From Procambarus clarkii (lineage: Eukaryota; Arthropoda; Malacostraca; Decapoda; Cambaridae), in contig NC_091188.1 in the NCBI RefSeq assembly GCF_040958095.1, positions 39,830,734 to 39,894,733 of the forward strand: a stretch of DNA of 64,000 nucleotides. Reading direction: 5' to 3'. Every line of letters starts with the position of its first letter. Within the stretch, counting starts at the first letter, position 1. This document shows, piece after piece, positions 1-11,752 of the stretch. Position numbers and translations under genes: made by a program. A model generated the notes under the pieces. That model was not told where the DNA came from. It worked only from the letters and a program-made list of their open reading frames with translations, and searched no databases.

Positions 1-120
1 GGGAGTTAGTCAGCCGTCACGGGCTGCTTCCTGGGGGTGGAGGCCCAGTCAAGGACCGGGCCGCGGGAACACTAAAAGCCTTGAAATCATCTCAAGATAA
101 CCTCAAGATGAGAAGATGTG
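1..120 (+). repeat. SINE-1 3' part, cut by window edge
   Basis: This is the body and tail of the commonest SINE here. It has the conserved block around GGAGGCC, then GGACCGGGCCGCGG, and ends in the tail AAATCATCTCAAGATAACC. The tRNA-like head lies outside the window. The same sequence recurs at 15440, 29877, 32488, 32941, 43862 and 44445. Confidence 0.85.
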
Positions 121-1103
121 GCACTAAGCTATCACCTTGCTCAGGAGATGCAACAGTTATTCATAAGTATAATACCTTAAGTCAGTATGACTCAAAACCA
201 CTTACTAATCATGTGTTTACCAGTAGCTATATTACTTGCCAACTTACCTAAGTCAATAGTAAGAAAATATATTATAATGAAATCAAGTACTCTATATCTG
301 TACATACACCAGTGAGCAGACTATTTCCCAGAAGAACCAAGATGGTCAAATTAGACTGGTAGTTTTAATACACATTTTCCATCCACAGAGATGAAAGGCA
401 TAACAAATAGCAGCTTTTTGTATTTTACTACAGAATACCTGAAGACGTGTTTATGGGAGAAGAGGAAACGTTCGAATGTCACCGACCTTAAAGAATTGGT
501 TTTGGGAAATGATGTTATTTAGCATAATCAAAAGGTACTGCATGGCATTTAATTTTTATAAAAAAAAAAAAAAATTCCATTCGCCCCCATAGCATTGGGC
601 TAAATCATATTCATACACAAAACATATTTTGCTTTCAAATCATGACAAAGCAATCACTTTTTTTGTTTGTTTTTTGAGATAATATAGCACAGGTAAATGA
701 GCAATATTACAAAGATGGTTGGAAAGAGTGTGTTTAATAGGTCAGATCAGGGATATGAAAAGCATGTACAGGTTAAGCAAAACTCCTGTATGGGACTAGT
801 TTTGCATACAAAGTGCATCACTGAAAAATCCTTAATTACTACTTGTTTACAGCTTTCATACATGCATCTAGAGAAAAATTATCATGTTGCTTCGATCCTC
901 TTACCCTTAGAATTTAATGTCATTTAAAATTGTTCAATGTCCAGTTACACATCAGAGCTTAGCCTTTTTTTCTTATGTTGATTATACTTATAATCATCCA
1001 GTGATACCAATTATTCATTACATATAGTAGTTATGTATTCATCAGTTAAATGATTATCTACTATTAGTAATGGTAATGTCTTCTAAAAGACATAATAACA
1101 CAG
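121..1103. other. AT-rich non-coding stretch
   Basis: No coding signature, RNA gene or recognisable transposon is visible. It contains A and T homopolymers, for example near 560 and 660. It lies downstream of the HAPSTR1 3' end. Confidence 0.5.
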
Positions 1104-1850
1104 GATAAAAACCCATACACTTGTATATTTGTGAAATCGACATAAGGAATTTACATCAAGTCTTTCGGTTTCTCCTGAGTGCTTTATCAAGGTCTGAGTG
1201 TACGATTAGGACAAGACTTACATCTCAACATCTAATGAGGCTTCTATCCTGGGTCCAATCCTCTTATCCTTATTGACCGCCGGACCATTTCCCCTCTATT
1301 CCCGACTGGTGATGTAACTGCGGTGATGTCTTCTACGGAAATATGGTTGTATGTCCTTTCTGTTATCCTGCTATTCTGGGAACTGGAGTTGTTATTAATA
1401 GGCGTTTCATCTGGATGCTATCCCTCGTAACCCTCTCCATACCTGATGGAATGTGGCTCACGGGGCTGCTTTCATTCATGCATTTTAAATGTTAGTTAGA
1501 TCTCAATGAATGGATGAATGAAAGCAGTCCTTCGGGCATGGAGAGGGTTACGAGGGATAGCATCCAGATGAACAAAATTAATAACTCCAGTTCCCAGAAT
1601 AGCAAGATAACAGAAAGGACACACGACCATATTTTCATAGGAGACATCACCAGTCAGGAATAGAGGTGAAATGGTCCGGCGGTCAAGCAGGATAAGAGGA
1701 TTGGACCTAGGATAGCAGCCTCCTGAGACATTAAGATGTAAGTCTTGTCCTAATCACACACTCAGACCTTGATAAAGCAGGAATGCAAAAGATTGTGTAA
1801 ATTCCTGACATAACATAAAGTTCACAAATAAACAAGAGTGGGTTTTTATC
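1104..1850. repeat. Long imperfect inverted repeat (foldback element)
   Basis: The left arm (about 1104-1480) is the reverse complement of the right arm (about 1505-1850) over roughly 350 bp, with a loop of only about 25 bp near 1481-1505. Matching landmarks include GATAAAAACCCA at 1104 against its complement ending at 1850, GACCGCCGGACCATTTC near 1276 against its complement near 1668-1684, and GGATGCTATCCCTCGTAACC near 1412 against its complement near 1545-1564. Arms differ by substitutions and small indels; the left arm has an extra stretch near 1315-1335. There is no open reading frame. It resembles a foldback or MITE-type element, or a retained inverted duplication. Confidence 0.85.
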
Positions 1851-2140
1851 TTATTATCAAATATAATAACAAGAGCTACTTGGATAACTTTTCCTTCAGG
1901 TCAAATTGTGCACAAAGAATAGTATTGTGCTGTATAACAAAATATATCCATATGTTTTGTAATGGACGCCACTGCACAATTTGGAAACCATTTAGTCACA
2001 GTTTGCTTACGTAGTGTATGTGCAACCCTCTGCAAGTGCTCTATCACATTTTCTAATAAAATCATAACAGTCGAACATTAGTTTGCCACAATGCAGTAAA
2101 TTTGAGAAATTACTTTTTATATAGTTTTCCAATGCCCATA

Positions 2141-2160
2141 CACACACACACACACACACA
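2141..2160 (+). repeat. (CA)10 microsatellite
   Basis: Perfect CA dinucleotide run just beyond the candidate HAPSTR1 polyadenylation signal. Confidence 0.95.
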
Positions 2161-2200
2161 CTGCTTGAATATTTTACACACAGGACTTTTTTCATATTCA

Positions 2201-3766
2201 TTTATTTTAGTAAACAAGATCATAACCAACAAAGACAAACAAGCAGAATTCAGTAGACAACAGTTAGTCATCTCATGAAACAAGTCATTAACCAAAAACT
2301 GTATTATATGACTTTTCTTAATGCCATTTATGAACAAACATATATACAAGTAGTTTAAACTTAATTGTAATAGCATAACTAACAGCTGTATAAATTCTTC
2401 AGGCTGACTATACCAGCACAACACAAGATAAATCCCACTATATATATACGCTCAAGCAGCAACAAAATGGTCAAGAAAATCATTATACCACAGGTCCTTA
2501 TGTTTACACACCACACGCTTAATCTGATATTTGACAATTAATGTTGTGTATATACTGCGCTCCAATCGTACGCACTAGGATAACTTTATAAAAAGTAGCA
2601 GCTCCTTTTACACATACTCAAACTTGATGCATATTTATCACAGTATTGGGTGTACACTACAAAAAACACTTGCAGCTATTATGGAATTGAATTGAATGGT
2701 ACCATAGTACAAGGACATGACAGACTTGTTCATCAACTGTTATCCTCCCACATCAATAGGTCATCTCCCAATCAGTCATCAACTATTAATTAAGCTTAGT
2801 CTTGGAAAATAAAGCTCTTTAAAGGATCTTAGCTTGAGTTGCATATCATTAGCAGATTAATACTGCAGTTTTAATTTATATATGGATCGGTAACAGGCCC
2901 TTTGTCTAAGAATATGCAGTGTCACAGGAAGTTATAAGTAATGACCAAACACTGAAACAAAAACCTTTAAGCATCAAGGATGCAACAGGATGAGTGATGA
3001 CATGAAATATGATTCAAGCTATTTAAATGTTCTGCATGTCGATGTATTTGCATCCTTGACCCTCTTAATTTCACAATACTGTATGCACAACTAAGCAGCT
3101 TTCCCTAAATTGGTCAAATAAATTGTTTGGATAATTCTTAGTCTGAACAAATTAGGCATTTACATTTCACCCCCGTAATATTTGTTTAGTAATTTTTCTG
3201 TTAACAACTATACAACGTGAAGTAAAATCATGCCATTAATTAGGCGCTTTGTGGGATTACTTGAAAATATTCAGTATTTTGTGCAGTTTGAAATTTGAGG
3301 TTCAGCTCAGCATCTCAAACATTAGCTTCAAAACTATATACAATAGGCACAAACTTTTTTTGGTCTATATTTAATACACACACTGTCTTGGGCATGAAGA
3401 ACAAACTGGCTGTATCTTACATATAACTCCACCGGGAATACTAATGGCTGGATGATCACCTAACTTGAATGATGGTAATTTAATGTGTCAAAAAAATGAT
3501 CAAATTTTCAGTCAAGTTGAGCTCACTTGACTAATGCATACAACATTTTGCATGTTGAACCAATACTTGTTTTACAATGACTCCCACAAATCACCTGAGA
3601 TATACATTATTAGGCTCTTAACCTAATGATTCACAATCCAAACAGTAAATAGTCAGTTTTTTGTTGCACATTCTTTCCATAAAAAAAATTACCCGCTGAA
3701 ATATTGATTCTTAGGCACACTGAAATAGGTTTTTAACGGAAAACTTATCTAGCTTACAATAGGTTC
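2201..3766 (-). other. HAPSTR1: Probable HAPSTR1 3' untranslated region
   Basis: This follows the HAPSTR1 stop codon on the minus strand and is free of the transposons that fill the introns. The first canonical AATAAA on the minus strand is at 2206-2201, giving a 3' UTR of about 1.57 kb. Variant ATTAAA signals occur earlier, at 3484-3479, 3375-3370 and 2874-2869, so a shorter UTR is possible. The extent is inferred from signals only. Confidence 0.45.
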
Positions 3767-3969
3767 TTAGGTATAACGAGAACGTTTGTGCTGTGGTGAA
3801 TCCATAGTCACATCGTGCGTTGGGGAAGAGGAGGGGGCTGGTCGCTTATTTCTTGCAATTTCGTCACAAATAAAAGCCTGCAACTCTGGCAAATGAGCAG
3901 AGTTTCGGCGTCGTGAGGAGAGAGTAGGTGACCCAACTGGGGGTGGGCGTACATTTAAACCAGGTTGAC
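3767..3969 (-). CDS. HAPSTR1: HAPSTR1 exon 4 (C-terminus and stop)
   Basis: Acceptor AG at 3971-3970 after a T-rich tract. The first two bases complete a glycine codon carried from exon 3. It encodes 66 residues including VGSPTLSSRRRNSAHLPELQ and the basic tail SPQHKRSRYT, a likely nuclear localisation signal; TAA stop at 3769-3767. The conserved DSPxHKRxR end matches vertebrate HAPSTR1. Confidence 0.93.
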
Positions 3970-6900
3970 CTAAAACACAAGACATATCAATAAAAATGCT
4001 GGCATTAAATATATTCTAAACTGCAACTAGAAATGGAAAAGGAGCTTTCAGTTATTATAATGAACCTTACAGAATCAGAGGGTGCTAGACGGCAGGAGAC
4101 AAAATGGAGACTGGAAAAAGGTTAAAAGTCTAGATAAAGTAGGGCACCTAAAAAAATTGAACATTTTTATACAAAAAGAGAGGTTTCAACATGAACAACA
4201 ATGCCCAGTGAAGGTTACCTTCCAAAGAAGTCATCCACTGAAGTTCAGTACAACCTTGATTCAACTAACTATATGGGATCAACCATAATTCAATGCAGGG
4301 AGGAAGTCATTGCTACTATAGATGCCTCCAGGAGGCCCGTATTTTTGAACGAAATCTGAGAAATCTCAAGATGAAAATGAACCATAGAATTTGTGTTTAA
4401 GTGTGTTCAAAGGCTTTCCCAAAGCCCCAGCTTCTTCTTCTAATACTCCGTCCATCTACAAAAATCATTAAAAACATGATTGGAGCCATATTAACACTTT
4501 GCCCAGCCCAACGCACGACCTCCAACACACCCCAAGGTAGTTCGAGCGCTTCCCGTGAGCGAGCACCCACACTAAAATGTTTATACTCTTTTCACTTTTC
4601 CCACCTAAATTTTCGTGCTACGGCGTTAATTTTAGTTTCAAAATGTTCGCAATAGAATTCTCTACAGAGATATGTGCATATAAGGTTAAAAGCCCCAGCA
4701 CTCCACCCACATCAAACCTGAAAATCGACCGAGTGTTACCCATGAGTCCACACCCACCCGCACTAAAATAGTTACACTCTTTTTCAGTGTTTATACCTCA
4801 TTTTTTGTGCTATGTAATTCATTTTGGTATCAAACTGTTTGCAATAGAATGTTCTAAAGGGATATATGCATACAAGGTCAAATGGGCCAGCGTGCCCCCT
4901 GCAGCACACCCAAAGCAAGGCAGAGTTTTACCCTTTAGTGCACACCCACCCGTACTCAAATATTTATACTCTTTCCAATCTTCCAACCTCAATGTTCGGG
5001 CTACGGAGTTCATTTTGGTATCAAATTGTTCGCAATTAACTCTTAAACTGCGCACTGCATATATATATACGCCACGAGTAACATATCCCACATTGCGTAT
5101 ATATACGCCATAGGGTGCCATGCGCGATTCAAATGGTCCGCGGCTACACGCGGTTCACATAAGCTTCCTCAGGGCTCTTGTAAACAGATGCCAAGTTTAA
5201 AAAAAAATCGTGGGCAATATTCTCCGGTGTGAGAGCCACAGTACTGTTGGAGAAACCAAGGCTGGCGCACGCAGCATCGAACAGCATTGCTGTTTAGCTT
5301 GTGACCACAGCATCGCCGAAAAATGTCAAAATAAATATATAACTGCTATTATTTAGCGATGATAGTATTACAGATGACCCTTGACTGTGATAAAATTGAC
5401 AAGGATTGTGATAATAGTAGGATTGTTGTGATAATTAGTGCTGTGGGAGGAGTGATGCTGAGGGAGGGAGGGAGATAGCATCATTTACTGACTGTGTGGC
5501 CACCTGTTATTGTCTGCATTCACCATACCAGCTCTGTGGTTCTCTATGGTGAACACAAATGTAGATACTTATATATAATGTGTGTATTGGTGTAATAACA
5601 GCAAAAGGATTATGTTGGGAGGAGCCATTTGGGTGACGGAGGTGGCGTCGTCTGCATAATTTGTCTGGCGGTGTGGAGGCCACTATTCTCTTTGGGAACC
5701 CTACGAGCCTACGAGTATAGTTACGGTGCATACAACATGTAGATATTTTTATATAATGTGTGTATATAGTGTAATAACACTGCAAACAGTATTGTTGGGG
5801 AAAAAATTTAGTATGTGTGACATTGAATGAGTGAAGGAGGCAGCTGCCAGCTGACTGTGTGTAGCGACGACTCTTAGTGCTTGAACTAACTAAATCAGCT
5901 TAGCTGTACAGTTGTAGTGAAGAAAACATACAGATACTTATATATAACATCTGTATATAGTGTAATAACACTACAAATGGTATTGTTGGGGAAGAAATTT
6001 TAGTGCGTGTGAACTTGAATGAGTGAGGGAGGCAGCCGCCAGCTGATTGTGTGTAGCGACATCTCTTAAGTGCCTGAACTAACTATATCAGCTTAGTTGT
6101 ACAGTTGTGTTGAACAAAACATCTAGATACTTATATATAAACGTCTGTATATAGTGAATAAAATCAAAAGCAGGATGGTGGGAGGAGAAAGTGGACGAGT
6201 GAGGCGTTGTTGAGGGAGTGGCAACGAGTGGCTGGCTGGTGTTTGGCGGTCACTCCTCATTGCTTTTCGACTCTCAATACCAACTTAGTGGTTCGTTATG
6301 GTGAACAAAAACATGCAGATACTTATATATAACCTGTGTATAGAGTGTAATAATAGCAAAACTATTTGTTTATTGTTTTATGAACATCATAATTGAATCA
6401 TTAATATGCACACCATACTTTTGAGTATAGCGATGATTCACCCCTTTTATTATATATCACAATACACACTACTGAATAATATTACTGCAAAAAACTAAGA
6501 AAAAATCAGAGACATTGAAATAATTAGGTAATAATATCTTTGTGGCAACTCCCTCCTGTCAGCTCGGATGACTCTGACTGGCTCTGACAACCGCTCTGTC
6601 AATGCCCATTTTTTGCCCGACTTCCTCGGCCTATTGCACCCAAAATATGTTACCTACGATTTTTTTATTATTTTTCCCGTGCTCAGGGAACACAAATTAA
6701 CATTTTTAATAGACAAAATTTTTTATAATTTTTTTTTCTTGCACACAGGGGTGTAAATCTCCTCAGGACCCCTTAGCAGCTTTAGGATTAAATGGCGTAT
6801 TTTAAACTAGTCCCATAATAATTGAACAGTAAATGGAATTTCAACAAATATTTAAATTTTGTATGCAGTGTGCATCCTCTTGCACACAAGCACAGTATAT

Positions 6901-9241
6901 TCATATACAGACGCATTATGCGTTATCGGTGAGGCAAAGTGTTAACAGTTACATTCAAACCCTAATATTTCTCCCGCTCTATGGGCTGATTTCACTGAGC
7001 AATATTTTAATTTCAACCTGTCATATCAAGAGAGTCTATCTGTAAAGAGATTTAACCATATCTAACATATTTCCCATGCCCTTGCCTCAAAACCACCTTT
7101 TCAGAGGAAAACAGACAATGTTGTTGAACGAAAACCTGGAAATCTCAAAATGAAAATGAACCATAGAATTTTGTTTTAAATATGGTCAATGGCTTTCCCA
7201 AGGTCCCCCAGCTCTTTCTTCTAATCTTATGTCCATCTATGAACATCATTAAATAGGTAATTGCAGTTCTATTAAGTGTGTTACCATTTAATCCCTCTTG
7301 GTTCCTATGCTATAGGCTGATTAAGACTAATTTATGATATGACTGGCAACTTTTCCACCCATTCTGTGAACCTGTCCCAACATCCTAAGCAAATCAATAA
7401 GGCATTTGTCTCAGCAAACTCTTGTTCATTGAATCAGGTGAGTAAATCCAGCCTGGAAAGAGTGCAGTTCCTAGTAATGTAGTTGGCAGTACCTACTCCT
7501 CTAATGGAGCCAAATATGTGCTTATTCAGGGCTCCAGTCGTCCACGGGAGCATAATTAAGACCATCTGTTCTGCAGTCTTACTAATGCATGACCTCTGTT
7601 CTGCAGTCTTACTAATGCATGATGTTAATTTAAAACTTTGCCTGGCCCGATGCGCAAACCACAAGGTTGGCCGAGTTTCCCATGAGCACGCACCCGCACT
7701 AAAATGTTTATACTCTTCAGTTTTCTCACCTGAATTTTCATGCTACATCGTTCATTTCGGTATCAAATTGTTCACAATAGAATGCTCTAAAGGGATATAT
7801 GCATATAAGGGCAAATGGAAGAACAGCATTAATACCATAAGAATAAAATACATCAAGTGAAAAAAACGGCTTTTCATTATTATTTACACTCGTTATTAGT
7901 TCCCGACATTATTTGTTACACTATTTCATTCGTTTTTGTCTTGCTTTCTTCGCATAAGTGTTTGTACCACAATATCTTATGTATAAAAAATTAATAAACA
8001 TGTCTGTACTTACCACCCATTGATTTCTGTAGAGCATGAGTTGAGCATTAGGTTGAACCACTACACCCGCTCCAGGAAAATGTTTCCCGAAGTTTCTCAA
8101 CCCATGTTGTATAGGTGGAGTGGATGGTGGGAAAGCATTACTGTTTATCATCCCAGTATGTCCTCTTGCGATGGTACAAGCTGGAGCATGGTGCAGCACA
8201 CAGTGCCACACCACAGCACTTGCACTTATACCTGCTGTCCTTCCTTTTACCAGACATGACACTTCAAACCTTTCTCAATGCGAACTAGGGAATGGTTCAA
8301 GTTTCTGTTCAGAGGTTCAGGTTTATCCACAATACGAGGTCTTCTACTAGCAGCACCACAGGGAATAATCTGAACCTCGTCTTCTGAGTCGGATGATGAT
8401 TCTTCACTTGAAGGTGATGACGGGAAGAGTGGTCACCTCACACACGATGGTCCAGGGGCTGCAACACTGTCGCCAGTACATCTGCTCTCATCGTCATGTT
8501 CATCACCTAGATGTATGTTGTTGTCATTTTGGAGATGCCAGTCTCATAGTCAAAGTTCAACAGTGACCAAATTATTACTTCTTGGAATTGGAGCAATGAG
8601 TTTCTTTGTATCAGTTGTGCATTACAGAAAAAGGGAAGACGTTTGTGCACATTTTAAAACAAGTCCCATAATGTTCGGAAAATAATAAAAAAAAAAAAGG
8701 ATTTTTTTTTTATCTAATATTTTAATTTTGGACGCAGTGTGTCCTCGGCCAGACTGAGTATATTCGTGTACAGACAATATGCATTATGACCAGGCAAAAT
8801 GTTAATGAAATGGGCCTGTAATTGCCAGATTCTTTCGGCTATGGAATCGGAATGATGTCTGGTTTCTTCCAAGAGGTCAGCAGTTTGCCTTGCTGCCAAG
8901 ATGCACCGAGTTTGTTGAGTAGACATTGCACTGTATATACCAGTAGAGGAGAGAACACCCAGGGGTGTGCTTAAAATAAACAATTCTAACACACTGTCTT
9001 CCTTCTAATATTTTTAAGATGCATTCCTTGATCATGAGAAAGGGGGGGGGGGGGCATGTGTGACTTACCTAGGCCGTGGTGAAGCCTGGCATTCGCGCAA
9101 TCAAGTCACAATTCATGTGTGTTCATTAAGCAATCACCCCGGAATGGTCACCAGGAGCCAGCCGAGAGTTGCCACAAATATATTTTTTACATTTATTCCA
9201 ATGTCTCGGATACATGGATATGGATATATATATATACATAT

Positions 9242-9280
<39 letters not shown>

Positions 9281-9301
9281 TGCGTTCTGGCTACTAGGTA
9301 C

Positions 9302-9347
<46 letters not shown>

Positions 9348-11701
9348 TATTCATAGAGTACCACCTCTGGCTGGAAGAAGGGGGACCCATAGCCTCGGAG
9401 GAAACCACACATAACGCATTGGAGGGAATGTGTATTCCCTCCAATACAGTTTCTGTGTGCTTTTCTCCTACCACCCCCTTCCCCTTTTTTTTTTTTCCTT
9501 TATTGTGTATTTAAAGGTTACAAAACATACAAGACAAATGCCTAAAGGTTATGGATCTCTTGAAGCTCCTCCGCTTCTGGACAGGAACCGAGGACGCAGC
9601 AAGCATTTCCCCTCTGGATCGCCACACTGCGACGCTGAAATAAAAAACTGGAAGCCCTTGGGTCTCTGGTGACGTCAATGAGCTTGGACCCCAATTCCTT
9701 GAGAAATCCCAAGGCACTCTTGCCCCAGGGGCCATGCGTCTCAGACGCTATGGGAACAAAGAGGTATTGACCTTCCAGTCGCCTGTACTTGAGTGATTTT
9801 GCTGTTTCCCTGTGGTTGGCCGCCCCACCTGCTTGATCAGCTCCGAAGTGTACATAGGTGTCAGCCAGGGTGGATACACATGTGTAGTCCCACACCAACT
9901 GTCTACCCTCCTTCCATGAGTATATGGTGATGCCATCAGGGCGAAGTGCTGGGAAATCCGGGTTTTGGACCCCTAGGATGCGAGGTTCTCTCTCCGCTGG
10001 GCACCCAGCTGAGACGAGGCTTCTCTTGATGATGTCATTGACCTCGTTGTGTCTTGCATGCCAGCCCTTTGTGCTTCCGCAATGCAACCCATGCAGTCCG
10101 TATTGGTCTGCTTCCACCCTGTTGCAAATACACTTGTATTCAGTGTGAATTGGGGCACCAAGGCGGAGGGCCACTGCTACACGAAGGGATTCTGGATCTA
10201 GGCGCGTGCCCATTGCAGACATGGGTACTGCCAGGAGGAAGTCTCCTGCATGGGGGGCACGAACTGCTCTGAGGCGGGCTTTCTCCTTGTCTGATGTTGC
10301 GACGCTTAGCATGGCATCAGCTACTTTTTCCACTAGAGGGTGGTCCCAGCCGGACTGTTTGTGTTGTTTTGTTGGCTCTATAATGGTTTCTGGGGCTGCA
10401 AGAACATTCCACTGATTTGAACATTCAGTGAAAGCAGGATCGTGTATTCCTGCTGAATCTCTCAGGGTTGCAGGTAAAATATCTCTGACGAGGTCGTGCG
10501 ATGCATGAGAGGAGGAAAGGAAGGCTGGTAGAGCAATTTGGGAGGCTGTGCGGACACCAAGGCCGCCGAGTCTTACAGGAAGGGTTGCTTGCTCCCACTG
10601 AGTCGTCGTCCAATGGCAGGTTCAGGACTTTCACCAGCATGGACCTCAGAAGGGTGTCATACACATTTAACTTAGGGCTGCTGTAGGATGGAGAACATCT
10701 CAGAAAGTAGGTCAACTTAGGGAGAGACAGGCATCTTGTAAGGAGAAAGAGAGCATCATGGGCATCAATCTTGTCAATCCTGTCCTGCATTCTCTTTAGG
10801 TCAGTGATTTTTGCAGCCAGGACCTCCTCGATTGCTCGTGGGCCAATGGGGGCACCCAGGAGAGTGCAGTCCGGTGGCTCAACAACGAGAATGTCTGGAA
10901 GAGCACTTTGTATTTGCCCAGTGATGTCTGGGTTGCGGGAGATTATTTCACATTTGGATGCATTGAGAATGAGGCCTAAGGCTGCTCCCTGCTCCTGGAT
11001 TTTCCTTATATCCCCCAAAATGGTTTCCGGAGTTCCAGCTAGAGTGCCATCATCCAGGTACCAGATGTTTAGCTCGCTTGTCAGACTATCAGTGACCTCT
11101 TTGATAGCTAGGCAGAAAAGGAGGGGGGCTAAGGGGTCACCTTGTTGGACACCTTCACAGGAGTTTATTTCATGCTCCCCAAAAAGAAGCTTAGAGTCCC
11201 CACTGTAGCACGATCGGATGAATGGGTAAAGGGGACGGAAATGGTTGTGTACAGCCCTGAGGACAGCGTCTCGTCTGACTTGATTGAAGGCATTTTTGAA
11301 GTCAAGCTTTACTAGTGCCTTCTGGTCCGGGAGATCAACAATGTAAGCCCGCGCTGCATGTGCTGCAGCTTCACAACCTAGGGGAATCCCAAACCCGAGC
11401 TGATGAGGTTTCAGCAAGGTGGCTGCTTCCTGGCTGATAGATCTCACTGCAGCCTTAGCTACAAGGCGTCGGAGGGTGTTGCCAACGGCAATGGGCCTGA
11501 TACCCCTATCCTTCTTCTTTAGAGCACAGAGTGCTGCTCCATAAAAGACAGGCCTGATGTCCTCAGGGATGCCGCCAGCCAAACACATGTTGGAGAATCT
11601 GGTAAGTTCCACTAGAAGGTCCTTTGCAGCATCTCCAAGCACCGGGTTCAGCATTTGTTTGATGTGCTGGGGTCTTAGGCCTGTAAAGCCCCCTGCTGAA
11701 C

Positions 11702-11752
<51 letters not shown>

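Larger units (their letters stand above)
9346..11700 (-). mobile_element. LINE-R: non-LTR retrotransposon with restriction-like endonuclease, 5' truncated
   Basis: Minus-strand element: RT domain, then a zinc knuckle, then an endonuclease, then a 3' UTR with an A-rich tract (T run at 9486-9496). It is bracketed by AT microsatellites at both ends and sits inside TTAA-family copy E. Domain order (RT before a C-terminal endonuclease, no N-terminal apurinic-type endonuclease in what remains) points to the R2/R4/NeSL-type group. The RT start is missing, so the element is 5' truncated. Confidence 0.85.

Noticed and set aside
9060-9474. Open frames of 76-94 codons over the AT repeats
   Set aside because: They encode alternating isoleucine and tyrosine from microsatellites and have no coding support.
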